The position numbers were made by a program, and so were the translations under genes. Shown one piece after another: positions 10,457 through 22,395 of a stretch of 64,000 nucleotides of DNA. The notes under the pieces were generated by a model. It made no database searches. It was not told the DNA's origin and saw only the letters and a list, made by a program, of their open reading frames with translations. The first letter of the stretch is position 1, and each line of letters begins with the position of its first letter. The stretch covers positions 26,521,899 through 26,585,898 of the forward strand of contig CM075195.1 of assembly GCA_037577475.1 (NCBI GenBank), read 5' to 3'. This DNA comes from Chaunax sp. Z400. Lineage: Eukaryota; Chordata; Actinopteri; Lophiiformes; Chaunacidae.

Positions 10457-11515
10457 ACGGAGCCCCTCTGGTGACATTGGGGGAAAAAAATAATAATGCG
10501 TGGCCACGAGTTAAGTATCTCGTGGGAACGAGTTAAGTATCTCGTGGCCACGCGTTAGTATGTTGTGGCCAGAACATATCAGACCTATTGTCATCTCCAT
10601 ACAGTCACTGCTCATTGTTGCTTTAGCCACTTTGCTGGGTTCTTGCAGACTTGTTACTTTATTTGACACCTGCATGATGTGATCAAACTGTATATTTGCT
10701 GCGCTACACCTGCTCCGTTCGCAGCCCAACATGCGGGACGCGCCCTCACTCTGCGTCTCCATTCATCTGACTCCCTCGCTGTCTCTCCCATCCACACACA
10801 CCTAAGCTACGACAAGCACAGTGGCTGAAGTCACCATGCACACAGATTGCGCACCGAGTACAGAGGATTCAGGGCATTCTTGTAACACTACCCCCACTCT
10901 GGATGATAATTACACACTAATTTCAATCCAGCACAGTAACAAAATTAAAACACTGGAGTGGTGATAAAATGCAGCCTCTCAGTGATATAAAGAGCCAATT
11001 TCCTCGTTGTGCGTAGGCCTACTTCATATTTAAACATAACAAAACCTGTAAAGGAATTACACTCCGTATCGCCATGTTACAGCTAAATATAAATAATATC
11101 CTGTGTAATTCCTTTACAGATTTTGTTATGTTTAAATATAAAGTACGCACAACGAGGAAGTGTGCGTGTGCGTGGTGTGCATGGTGACTTCAGCCAGTGT
11201 GCTTGTCGTAGCATAGGTGTGTGTAGATGGGAGAGACAGCGAGGGAGTCAGATGAATGGAGACGCAGAGTGAGTGTGCGTCCCGCATGTTGGGCTGCGAA
11301 CGGAGCAGGTGTAGTGCAGCAAATATACAGTTTGATCACATCGTGCAGGTGTCAAATAAGGTAACAAGTCTGCAAGAACCCAGCAAAGTGGCAAAAGCAA
11401 CAATGAAGAGTGACTGCATGGAGATGACAATAGGTCTGATATGTTCTGGCCACAACATACTAACGCGTGGCCACGCATTATTATTTTTTTCCCAATGTCA
11501 CCAGAGGGGCTCCGT
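10457..11515. repeat. Large imperfect palindrome / foldback element
   Basis: Outer arms 10457-10845 and 11176-11515 are near-identical reverse complements. The left arm carries about 48 extra bases (a small nested palindrome with CTCGTGGCCACG). Inner arms 10999-11062 and 11103-11158 also pair, around a loop of about 40 bases. Left spacer 10846-10998 has almost no partner on the right (11159-11175). Both arms encode the same roughly 73-residue open frame read outward to inward (METQSE.ASRMLGCERSR), with only three or four residue differences, so the duplication is recent or has been gene-converted. The frame matches no protein I know and is probably incidental. It could be a foldback transposon or a local inverted duplication. 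Confidence 0.88.
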
Positions 11516-11639
11516 AGGAACAAGACCAAATCAACAGTAAATAAAGTAAAACGATCAATAACATAAACAAGGAAAATAAATAAATAAATGGAAATAAAAA
11601 AGAAAAAGAAAAAAGGGAGACTGCGATCGGGACCTTCCC

Positions 11640-12008
11640 AACAACGCATCACGACACCGGAAGTAAACTGGACTACGACCCGGAAGTTCTTTCATTTTAG
11701 CTGAAGAACGAAAATTGTGTGCTTGTTTTTTCCATGATGTCTATTTGACGACAAAAACCATTAAACGAACTGGATTTCGTGGAATGAAAATAACCGTAGC
11801 GCCCAGTAAAAGATTGGAAACGTAACATTATCTTTTTCAAATCCGTCTTGTGGTCGACCGAAACAAGCACTTAAACAGAGGTGTGTTTTCTGTCCTGACA
11901 GCAGCTCTTGCTGTGATATTGGGCAGTGGGAAGCTAACTTAGCGTTAGCGTGAACTTACCAAGCTGTGAAAGCAAGGGACTCGTCAAGAATACCTCAAAG
12001 GACAGGAG
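11640..12008 (+). promoter_or_regulatory. dedd promoter and probable noncoding exon 1
   Basis: Two ETS/GABP-type sites, CCGGAAGT at 11657-11664 and again at 11680-11687, precede a transcript-like stretch that ends in a good donor (GGAG|GTAATG at 12008/12009). This is a typical TATA-less housekeeping arrangement. The first dedd coding exon begins with an acceptor at 16218, so a noncoding first exon here with an intron of about 4.2 kb fits. The exact start site is not visible. Confidence 0.5.
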
Positions 12009-12913
12009 GTAATGTAATGTTATCGTAAGAAAATTGTATTATTTGTTTTGATTGTCTGCCTAATTTGGCTTTATGTGTGTTATTTTGGGTGCGTTAACGC
12101 CGGTAGCAAGCGTGGACAGGCTAGCGATGAGCAGTCACAACAAACCAAGACGCAAATCACGGAGATAACTGACAGGTGCAGTTTATGCACAGAAATGCTG
12201 TACAGTAGTAAATTCTTAACAGTTTAGTCGCAAATGATGTAACTTTCACCAGACTCCCTGTAACTTCCCGTCATGTTGTGTAGTTAGCGACCACACATCA
12301 CCATGCATCTGCTTTTAATTTCCAGCTACTTATAATTAGCTTGCTAGCTAACATCCCTAAGGCACCTAGCTGGATTTTAGCTTGTCAACTATTTTGCTTA
12401 AGAGCAAAGTATGAGTTTGAGCGAATGTTTCTCTGTGTGCTGTAACGTAGAAACTGTCTCATATGAGTTCTATAAGTGACAGCAGGGCTGGTACAATGAT
12501 TTGGCTATTGCTAGCGTTATGCTAACAGTAACGTCAGCTGTTCGTCCAAATGGCCTCAAAATGATCATGGTGACTATGGTCATAATAACATACATGCTAC
12601 TTATTACTAAATAGCTTCATGTCAGACCTGACTTATGAATGTCTATCTTGTGTTGTCAAGCCTTTTATTGTTTTGGTACTCTTTGTAATAGTTAATTATA
12701 TCCCCCGATTTGGCTGTCAAATTTACAGTAACATACTATTTTCAAAAGGAAATGATTGTTCTATTAGTAAACAGTCCCTCAGCTAAGCACAATAGTGATT
12801 TTTAATGGCCTACTCTCCTCAGACATTTGTAGACTTGTGTGAATAGTATATTTATAAAGGCTCACTTCAAGTCAAGTGACATCCAGCCAGTATGCACATG
12901 GGACTGAAGCAAC

Positions 12914-14063
12914 TACAAACTCAATTCCATAAAAGTTGTGATGCTCTGTAAAACATTATTGAAACAGACCAAATCCTTTTTGACATTCAATTCAATTGAA
13001 AACAGTACAAAGACAATGGATAGAAAGTTGAACCTCATCTTACCTCAACTTCATTGATTTGTTTTAATATATGCAAATTCTGAATTTTATACCAGCAACA
13101 TGTCTCAAAAAAGTTGACACAGGGTCAACAAAACACTGGGAATGTTGTGGAATGTTCAAAAACACCTGATTGGATTGTTCCACAGGTCAAGAGGTTCATT
13201 GGTAACAGGGGATAGTGTCATCATTGAGTATGAACGGAAAGGGGCACCCTCAAAAAGGTCCATCTTTAACAAGCAAAGATGGGCAGAGGTTCACCCCTCT
13301 GTGAAAATCTGTGTGGGCAAATAGTCCAACAGTTTGAGAAAGTTTCTCAACATTCAGTTGTAAGAAATCATTTCACCATCAACTGTCCATAATATCAAAA
13401 GATTCAGAGAATCTGGAAAAGTCTCTGCAGGTGAGGGCAACGACGAAGACCAAGATGACACTGCATTAAAGACTGACATGATTCCATGAAGCATATTACT
13501 ACATGAGCTCAGGACTACTTTGGAAAACTTAATCAGTAAATACAGTTCGTCACTGCATCTACAAATGCAAGTTAAGATGCTACCATGCAAAGCACAAGCC
13601 ATATGTGAACAACATCCAGAAATAACGCCATGGCTTCCGAGTAAACAAGTCCAGTACTAGATTTGCCCGGCTGCAGTCCAGACCTCTTCCTCATTCAGAA
13701 TGTGTGTTGCTTTATGAAGCACCAAATATGACAACAGAGACCTCAGACTATTGAACAACTAAAGTATATCAAGCAAGAATGGAACAAAATTATGCTTTAA
13801 AACGTCAAAAATTAGTGTCTTCTCTTCGCTAACGGTTACTGTGTTGTTAAAAGAAATGGTGATGTAACACGCTTTTATGAACATGTTGCAGGAATTCAAT
13901 TCAGAATGAGCTTATATTTATTTATTTTTTAAAACAAAGTTTATCAGTTTTAACATTAAAAATCATATCTTTGTACTGCATTCGATTGGATTTAGGTTAA
14001 AATGATTTTCAAATTATTGCATTCTGTTTTTATTGGCATTTTACATAATATTCCAACTTTTTC
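12914..14063 (+). mobile_element. Tc1-like transposon with core deletion
   Basis: Begins TACAAACTCAATTCC and ends in the matching 'ATTCCAACTTTTTC' arm. Degenerate transposase sequence is readable: the N-terminal helix-turn-helix (GQRFTPL.., IVQQFEKVSQHS-like), a central stretch near 13540 (VRHCIYKCK.-like), then an abrupt jump near 13650 to the C-terminal 'GCSPDL' motif, losing the first catalytic aspartates. Several stops and indels are present. It is the same family as the 1936-2395 copy, in the opposite orientation. It lies in the presumed dedd intron 1. Confidence 0.72.
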
Positions 14064-14065
14064 TG

Positions 14066-14165
14066 CTCCCGCCAAAGGAGCCATATAGTGTTACCCTTGT
14101 ACATACGTCTGTATGTATCTAATGGGGAAAAGTATCCTCATCTCCTCAAAAACTGCTCGACAGAC
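14066..14165 (+). repeat. Interspersed repeat, 'GCCAAAGGxGCxxATAG' type
   Basis: The stretch CTGCTCCCGCCAAAGGAGCC followed by 'GTTACCCTTGT' and 'CTCATCTCCTC' matches the segment at 54555-54690. Two copies in one window indicate a dispersed noncoding repeat. Confidence 0.5.
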
Positions 14166-16218
14166 AAACACAGACAGTGACAGTGTTCATGTGGATGAGA
14201 GGGGAGAGCATGAACAGAAGTCTAGACATAGACAGGATTTCCACCAGTGTCCTGCAAGCCTTGTTGCTCACTGCGACCATACTCTTTCAGTTCTAAGCGT
14301 AGGGAATTTCTGGACATTCAATTTTGTAGATGCAATTTATGACTCAATAATTGCCTTCAAGAGATAAAGGAGTATATTGTGAACGTTGTACGTCATCCTG
14401 CAGATTAACATTAGGCCAGGGTTGTCAACTGTGATGCTGATGCTTTTGATACTGAGATTCACACGTGCACAAATTGGATTATTACATGAGCATATTTGGA
14501 CTTCACCGTTCACCATTAGGTTTTGAAAATGTAGGAAACCTTCATATGTGACAGGAGCTTAGGGCTAAGATTTACAGATATTGCCTGATTTCACCATCCA
14601 GGGACGTCCAGTGTGTAGTGTTGTGCAGTATACCAAAATATGATCTATTTCCATACTTTTGCAAAGTTTTATTTTGAGGCTGTGTTCTGTTTTTCTGTAC
14701 ATTTCATGTTCATATTCAATTAGAGATTAATTATGAATTCTGAGGTTAGGAGAGGGGCTTACCTCCAGTCTAATAAGACATGGAAAACCTTGCATGTCTT
14801 TGCCTTGTGTCATGTAGTTTTTTTATTGGGCCATTCTATGCCAACTCATGTGAAAGCTTGTATTAGATTCATGAGACCCTGCAAAACCCTTTAGCTCTTC
14901 TCCAAATGCATTTTATTAAGAGTTATTGAAGTTTGGCCCTCAGAGCTAAATTTTAATTGCGATTCTTTGTATATCTTATTACTTCCTCTAGTTTTCACTT
15001 ATTACATATATTGTAATATATATTATACAGTATTAATGCAGTGTTTTCACATCTTTAATTTATTTGGTTCTAAATATGAGTGTCACAGGTCTTGTTAATT
15101 ATAGCTTGGATCTGAAAATCCACATTTTAAGATTGTTAGACTTGTATAGTTTCCCAGGAAGGATTACTTGGATTTCTTTTAAACTTTCTATGGTAAAATG
15201 TTAATAAGTATTGCAAATATATTTAGAAAATAAGAATGTTATAGTAGCTCTTCATCTTCTAAACCTTTGAAATTAAGAAGTATATACTGAGTGTTGATTG
15301 AAGAATATGAGATTAATCATTTGTCCTGACTCAAGGAACAAGATGATCTCATCTAGTATTCCACAAAACAAGCAATTGAAAGCTGTAACCGGCTTTCATT
15401 CCTAAACCCAATGAAAAACATGGTCTACAGGTGTCACTTCAAGATGGAAAACATTCTTATCAACATCGGTCAAATATCTACTTATGAAACTAAACCACTG
15501 AATGCAATATTACCACAAGTGAAAAGAAAGAAAAAATTTACATTTTCAACTAACAGTTTTATTTTTAGATCTGTGCAATGAATGCAAACACTTTCCCATA
15601 AAAAAATTAATGAACAATTCCGTCTTGGAAAATATTTAAAATATTAAAATTGTGTTTTTAAGCTTCAAAGCTATACTTGGCAAAAATTGTGGCACCAATA
15701 TTTTTATGCAGGACCAAATAACTATGTGAGAGAACTATATCAATACTACACTTAATAAAATTTGGTTGCAAGAAAGTGAAAACTGGATATATTAATTTAA
15801 AATAAATTAAGATTCTTCATTCAAGTAGAAAATTGTTTACTTTCAATAATTTTATTGCTGTATAACATTCTACAATAACCGTTCACATGAACACATTACA
15901 AATTATTCTTAGGGGTTTCTTGGATGTTCTGTCAGAATTTCAACCAACCCAAAACAGAATTGCAAAAAATGATGAATTTAGCCAAACTTTAAAAACTCTA
16001 TTTATTCTTTCTTTCTATATATATTCTATATATATTCTTCTATATTTTTGCTGTTGAGCTGTAGGATTTTACAGGTCCAAAGAATTTGGAGTTTCAAAGT
16101 GAGTTGGTATGGACTGACCATAAATGATGATGGTCGCTGGTGGTAAGCAAGGTTTAAATTGACTGAACAATAATATGTGATATACTGATCTATGTGATCC
16201 CCCACTCTTCTTCCATAG
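14166..16218 (+). other. Presumed dedd intron 1, AT-rich
   Basis: No gene or clear element seen. The segment ends in a strong polypyrimidine tract and acceptor (CTCTTCTTCCATAG, last base 16218) that opens the first dedd coding exon. Confidence 0.45.
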
Positions 16219-16292
16219 CTCATCGGTTGCAGCAGACAAAGACAGCAGAGCTGCAGGGATTTGAGCATCCCTTGTCACCCTTTGGCTCTGAG

Positions 16293-19200
16293 ATGACATC
16301 CCAGCAGCTCCCCAATGCTGTTATCCCTCCCCACCTTGCCCAGAACTCCTCTGCTCAGCATGCTCGGCCTCACATTCAGTCTAATCAGCTGGACTCGAGT
16401 CATAGTGGTGCTACCGCTGGACCACCGAGCCACAGAGCTCCAACAGGTAGTCCAGGCTGCTCCGTTGTGGCAACAGCCACCAGGGAGGTGGCCAACATCT
16501 CCAGCTTGTCCAGAAGAGAGGGGTTTGAGCCGTGGCCTGAAGAAGCAGTGGACGACTCCCATGGGCTGTACTCACTCCACCGTATGTTTGACATAGTTGG
16601 AGCCCAGCTAACACATCGGGATGTCAGGGTACTGTCATTCCTGTTCGTTGATGTGATTGACGAGTATGAGCGCGGTGGCATCAGGAGTGGAAGGGATTTC
16701 CTGCTGGCCCTAGAGCGTCAGGGTCGCTGTGATGAGACCAACTTTCGACACATTCTCCAGCTTTTAAGGATTATCACCCGCCACGACCTACTGCCTTATG
16801 TCACACTCAGGAAACGGCAGGCTGGTAAGTGTAACGGTGCCGTCACTATGGCTACCAGGGTTTAAATATTTAATTAAGGCCGTCAGTACAGGGCTTCAGA
16901 CCAACGTTTTACACTTGTTGCACTGACGGGACACACTTTTTCATTTAGGTGCACCAACAACTAATTTATGTTAATATTACATTTTAAGTGTTGATTGCAA
17001 AGGAGTAATTTAAATCACAGCACTCATAAAATCTCAGAGAACACGTTAACCTCAACTTCAATTGTCAGTTTTGAAAGTGCTTGACAAATTCAAATAAATC
17101 AGATTGTTATTAAATTTATGTATGAATTAATAAATGTGTAAACTTAGTGTTAAAACTATTGTTTAGTCCTGTCTTACCGGGATGCTTGCAATATGTACAG
17201 TATAGGACACAAGTATTTGTGCAGCTTTTTTCTTTTTAAGATGAAACGTCCCATTGAATCTTTTTTTTAAATCTGCTGTACTACCCAGAGAGAGGGAGGG
17301 AGGAGAGAAAGAAGCAGCACTCATGTGAACGAGAGAGAGGGAGCATGCTGAGCATGGGCTGAAGTGTAGGCGTGATACAGAAACTTTCCAAGTCTTAAGT
17401 TACTCTGCAATTATCTGGAGTATCAATAAAGAAGGCCTATATTAAATATACCAAGCTAGAATTCTCTATACACAGACAAAAAGAGTGACAGCTGGCTCGT
17501 ATGATGTGGTTGATGCGCTTCTAAGCACCACAGAATGTCTTGTGTGTGATTTGGTTATATCTTGACTATCTTCTCCCATGGCCCACTGTGGAAAGGCACC
17601 TTAGGATCGGAGACAGGTGAGACAGGTGGAACCATCACCTCCGTTTATGATATCAGGTCTGCGTCTTTCAGGCCCGGAGTCCTGCCAATGCTGGTATATC
17701 ACTGAAAGTGTTTGGTCACACTTCTTAGATTTATGGGCATGTGTGACTAAAATGGTTCAACATTGGAGCCCTGCAATGGTTAACCATTCATCCTTTAACT
17801 GGGAGGAATATTTTTGACTGTTTATGCATGTGGGTCTCTAGGTTGATTTCCATACACAAACTCTCCGCTTACTGCTTTAGAGTGGTCTGAAGTTAAAAAA
17901 AAAAACATGCTAAGCTTAGCAAAGCTTATTGTGGAAACATTTCCTCCAGAAGACAACGTCAAATTTAAATTGTGTTCCTTGGGTTCAGGAAATTTGTGAG
18001 CTACAGCTTATAATGGCTTGGTTTCTTGAACATAGATGATTGTCAATCCTGGTTCCTTAGGTCAGTGCACATATTTCACAGATGTTGCTGGACTGTTTTG
18101 AATGGTTGATGAATGTTGCTGAAATTAAAAATAACATCAGAATCTGTTGTTTTCAGTATGCCCAGATCCTGTTGACAAGTACCTAGAAGAGACATCAGTG
18201 CGCTACATTTCACCAAGGGGAGCAGGGCAGAGCAAGGACACAGCACCACACAGAAGACCAGGTGGGTGGGGTTTGCGTGTGTGGTATCAAGTACTTTTAC
18301 GGAGATCGTTTTCCATTCAAAGATAGTACCACCTCAGTGTAGCCAGTTGTTATGGCGATGCCGCGCGAAACTGCGTTGAACTCATCTTCAATGTGACACG
18401 TACCTCACATCCACCTCTTGTCATCCTCTTGTTGGTTGCCAGAAACAGGAGCATCTACTCCTCAATCAACCACGGCGTGTCCACTGAATAAAAAATGGTG
18501 ACCGCTATATTAGCTTGGCTGTTTATAAATGGCAGACATGGGTTTGTGCTGTGCACGATATTCCATGCGTTCCACACAATGACACAGTGACAATTCTCTC
18601 AAGTCACCTTTTAGTACCAGCTCAGCCTTTATGGAACCTCAACGAAGGTGATACTAAAAAAGTAGGTACCAGGCACTTTTACCTAATGGAAAACCAAAAA
18701 AGTGGAGTAGAATGGAATCGATGAGTCGATACCACATAGTGGAAACATGGCTTACATTCAGTAACGTGTGGAAAGTCCTGAAAAGTAACTGTGTTGTGAT
18801 ACAGAAGCTGTAGTAATGATACTTTCACTTTCTAGGTCCTCAGCCAGTCATTTGCTGTTCCCCATCAGGACCCCATGTTGGCCCACCCCGAATAAAGCCA
18901 ACTCCTCCCGTACCTAACCGCAAACGGAGGAGAAGTCATTCCTCAGCTGACTGCAGAGAGAAGCAAACATGTGGTAAAAGGAAACACACCATATACCATA
19001 TAGGGACCAATGATTGTCTCTAGTATCACAGAGTATGATGGCAGGAACATGAATCCAGTTAAGATAAGATAAGATAAGATAAGATATCCCTTTATTAGTC
19101 CCACAGTGGGGAAATTTACAGTATTGCAGCAGCACAGTGTACAAAAAACACAGCAGGAGGAGGGGAAATAATATTTTTTTTAAATACAATACAATAAAGG

Positions 19201-20946
19201 AGGGGGGTAAAGTGTCTCAAAAATATTTCACAAATACTATTACAAAAAGTGTCTCAGTATTTCAACAATGAGATATTGGTCAAGAACACATTTACATGCA
19301 CTTTAGATAGTGGGACACAGCATGCCTCAAGTAACCAGGTTACAGTGGGCTTTTCCCAGTAAGCCTCTTTTTTTCTTCTTTTTTTTGATGAGAAACCTGG
19401 TTTTAGTAAATCTTGGTAAGGAATCAGAGAAACCTGATTTCCTCTGCTATTTTTTCTGAGTAATAATACTGATTTCTCTACAGTATATATGTGTGTTACC
19501 TGTTGAGGTTACTGCAGTATGCATATGTACATTCTTATATTTAAAATACAGTAGTTACAACCAAAGACTGACTGTAGCTCAAACTCAACGTAGAGTAATT
19601 CAGCTGCTTAGTGTATGCACAGGCACAGAATGACTGATCCTAACTCTGCCCATTAAAGCTACTGTTACACACCAGGATTGGTGCATTATTTTTAAATTAT
19701 TTAATAGAATTCCAGCAAAAATTGCAATGGGCACAGTTGAATTTCTCATTTAGTCAAGCATGGTGGTGGCAGTGTGATGTTGTGGGGATTGTTGGCCGCT
19801 TCAGCACCAGGATGACTTGCAGTAATTGATGGAAACATGAATTCTGCTCTCTACCAGAAAATTCTGAAGGAGAATGTCAGGTCATCAATCTCTGAGTTGA
19901 AGCTAAGGTACAACTAGTTCGTGCATCAAGATGATCCCAATCTTAAGAGTAAATCCAAATCTGGATGGCTCAAAAGGAGTAAAATTAAAGTTCTGGATTG
20001 ACCTAGTCAAAGTCTGCACCTGGACCCCATTGAGATGTTATGGTGGGACCTGAAAAGTTGATGCTCACAAATCCTCCAATGTGGCTTTCACTAAATCAGT
20101 TCTGCAAAGAAGAGTTGGTCAAAATTTACCACAGTGATGTCAGAGGCTGATGTCCAGTTACCAGAAGTGTTTGTTAGCAGTTGTTGCTGCCAAAGGTGAC
20201 ACAACTAGATATTAAGTTCAGGGGACGAATACCTTTCCACACTGGTGATTTAGGTATTGGATAACCTTTTTTCCTTGTTAAATATAATGAGCATCTCAAA
20301 CTTGCATTTTGTGTTTACTCAGGTTGCATTTGTTTAATGTTATTTTTTTTTAATAGTTTTACGTAATATTGTTTGAAGATCCGACACAGTTTGGATAGAT
20401 AGATAGCACACAGAAATAGGAGAAATCAGGAGCTGGACCAGTACTTTTTCACAGCACTGTATGCCAGGTAGTTATCCAAGGATATGCTGTCTGGCAGCTG
20501 TTGCTTCAGTTATGATTTTGACTCTCTTGTTTTCTCCTCCTTCAGATATCCGCCTCCGGGTTCGTGCTGAATACTGCCAGCATGATTCTGCTCTTCAGGG
20601 CAATGTGTTTTCCAACAAGCAGGAGCCAGTAGAGCGACAGTTCGAGCGCTTCAACCAGGCAAATACTATCCTAAAATCTCGAGACTTGGGCTCCATCATT
20701 TGTGACATCAAGTTCTCTGAGCTCACCTACTTGGATGCCTTCTGGAGGGACTACATCAATGGATCATTGCTAGAGGCCCTTAAAGGGGTCTTTATCACAG
20801 ATTCCCTAAAACAGGCTGTGGGCCACGAAGCTATAAAACTCTTGGTCAATGTTGACGAGGAGGACTACCAGGCTGGGCGACGCAAACTCCTCCGCAATTT
20901 GGTCACAAGTGGAGGGAGCCTACCAGGACTGAGCAAACACTCTTAG
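16293..20946 (+). CDS. dedd: Death effector domain-containing protein DEDD
   Basis: Nuclear/nucleolar death-effector-domain protein linked to caspase-8/10 signalling and cell-cycle control. Coding exons 16293-16824, 18157-18261, 18836-18973 and 20546-20946 join in frame to 391 aa with consensus splice sites. The death effector domain spans about residues 90-170 (HGLYSLHRMFDIVG, GRDFLLALERQGRCDE, RIITRHDLLPYVTL). A basic nuclear-localisation stretch NRKRRR is at 240-245. The conserved C-terminal domain (DIRLRVRAEYCQ to RKLLRNL) is about 259-382. Human DEDD is 318 aa; most of the excess is a low-complexity N-terminal extension before WPEE. I chose the first ATG in the exon, but the frame stays open back to the acceptor at 16218, so an upstream coding exon is possible. 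Confidence 0.95.
18306..18746. mobile_element. MITE-like insertion in dedd intron
   Basis: The left part holds 'GTTTTCCATT' and 'AGTACCACCTC'; the right part holds 'GGTACCAGGCACTTTTACC' and ends 'CGATACCACATAGTGGAAAC'. The ends are imperfect inverted copies of a GTTTCCACTAxGTGGTAC motif frequent in fish miniature DNA transposons. No coding sequence. Boundaries are approximate. Confidence 0.42.
19058..19215 (-). mobile_element. Non-LTR retrotransposon 3' tail
   Basis: Five AAGAT units (TCTTA on the minus strand) adjoin 'ATCCCTTTATTAGTCCCACA' and 'GTGGGGAAATTTACAGT'. Read on the minus strand this is the end of a LINE 3' UTR with a pentanucleotide tail, a layout known from fish Rex/CR1-type elements. 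It lies in dedd intron 3. The clade is not certain. Confidence 0.5.
19750..20300 (+). mobile_element. Tc1-like transposase remnant in dedd intron
   Basis: Readable C-terminal half of a Tc1 transposase: KHGGGSVMLWG, then a HQDDPN stretch around the second catalytic aspartate, then 'HLDPIEMLWWDLK' around the catalytic glutamate. It is broken by several stops. N-terminal DNA-binding region not seen. It differs from the families at 12914 and 28621. Confidence 0.72.
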
Positions 20947-22264
20947 ACACACTCACTAGCTGGTCACGTATGGGAGGAACGCTGCTGTGCCTCTCCCACA
21001 GAGATTAGAGTGAGATGTGGTTGTGTCGTCTGAGGTGCCTACAGTGTGTGCCTGAAAGGAACTAAAGCACTTCTAGCCACCACCTGAATTCCTCGAGAGC
21101 TAAGGTCATATGATATTTACTTGGCACCCCTTAGCGTAGCATGTAAGGTGAATGGGACGATATTAGCAAGAAGACAGTACGTACAGGTTGACATTATTTT
21201 GAATGTTGAGCTGTTAATTTTCTTCACAAAGGAGAATACTGATTCACGTGTGCATTGAAATGAGTTAATTTCTTGTTTTTGGTATGTTAGCTCATTGAAA
21301 CACATTAGTCAACTCTAATGATACTTTTCACTTTTCGTTTAGTTATTTTCAGTACAGGAAACAAGCTTAATGCTGACAAGTTACTCCCAGTGGGAGTTGC
21401 ACGTTATTGTCAAGCTGCTTCATTTTTCCCCCCACGTTTTTCAAGTACATTGCAGATTGATTGGAGTAATCTAATGAGAGTCTTTTATATGTTATAGAAA
21501 GACACAGGCTCTAGTTGACTTTTTCTATATATTTCAAAGTGTTATTGCATTTTCTCAAGATTTTCCCTGTCTGTCAAGATGACCCGTTTCAGAGAGTTTT
21601 CTGGTCACTGTCGACATCACTCTTTTTCTGTTTTTTTTTTTGTTTTGTTTTTTTACAAATTCTTTGTTTAAAGCAGCATGGCTTGTTACCAGAAGCTGTG
21701 GTTCTGGCCTAATTTGAAATTTCAAATGTCGGGTCACTGCTAATATTTAAAACTTTGTAGGTATTTCTAATGTGTCAAATATTATCCAATGAAACATTGG
21801 GATTTTAGATTGGTGTGGATTTGCAAATCGCTGTCAGTGTCATTGTCAGGCTGTAACTCTATTCACTCTCTCATTCATGTTCAAATTTGAAATGATGGTA
21901 AGAAATTAACAGCAGGGGAAACTTTCAGTCAATATTTGTAGAGTCATCTCCGTTGTGCAGACAGTCAGAGGCCAGAACAAATGAAAACTAGAATGGGTCT
22001 CAGACAGAACAATCCTACATGTCTTTTTAGCTCTCATAATGGAAAAATGAAAGATAAAAGGAAAGTGGTTTGATAACATCATTTTTTGTCATAAAATATC
22101 TTAAGTCATAAATAGTAGACATGAAAGACAAATGTAGCATATTGTTCATCACTCTTAAGCACAGATATCTGTTATGTTAAAGTACACTTACAGACAAGTT
22201 TAACACAAATATTTCCTAGCAATTAAAAACAGTTGCATAACAATTATTTAAAAATCCTGAATCT
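20947..22264 (+). other. dedd 3' flank / likely 3' UTR
   Basis: AT-rich sequence without coding signal. Candidate AATAAA signals occur only much later (22884 and 23342), so the dedd transcript may have a long 3' UTR; its end cannot be fixed from sequence alone. Confidence 0.4.
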
Positions 22265-22395
22265 GTCTCTCTAACCAGATCTGCATCAAAATTTGTTTTT
22301 TGTTTTTCTTTTTTTTGCCCATTCCACACCTCGCTTCTCCACAAAGTTTGATCGAAATCAGTTCATTAGTTTTTATGTAATCCTGCAAACAGAGA
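22265..22395 (-). mobile_element. Fragment of the 'AAGGAGG' dispersed repeat
   Basis: Contains 'AGATCTGCATCAAAATTTG' and 'CCACAAAGTTTGATCGAAATC', the reverse-strand inner part of the repeat family also found at 2693, 37895 and 44399. Confidence 0.45.

Noticed and set aside
10511..11540. Matching 83- and 94-codon open frames in the foldback arms as real genes
   Set aside because: They exist because the arms are copies of each other; no known family, no start or splice context, and overlapped by palindromic sequence.
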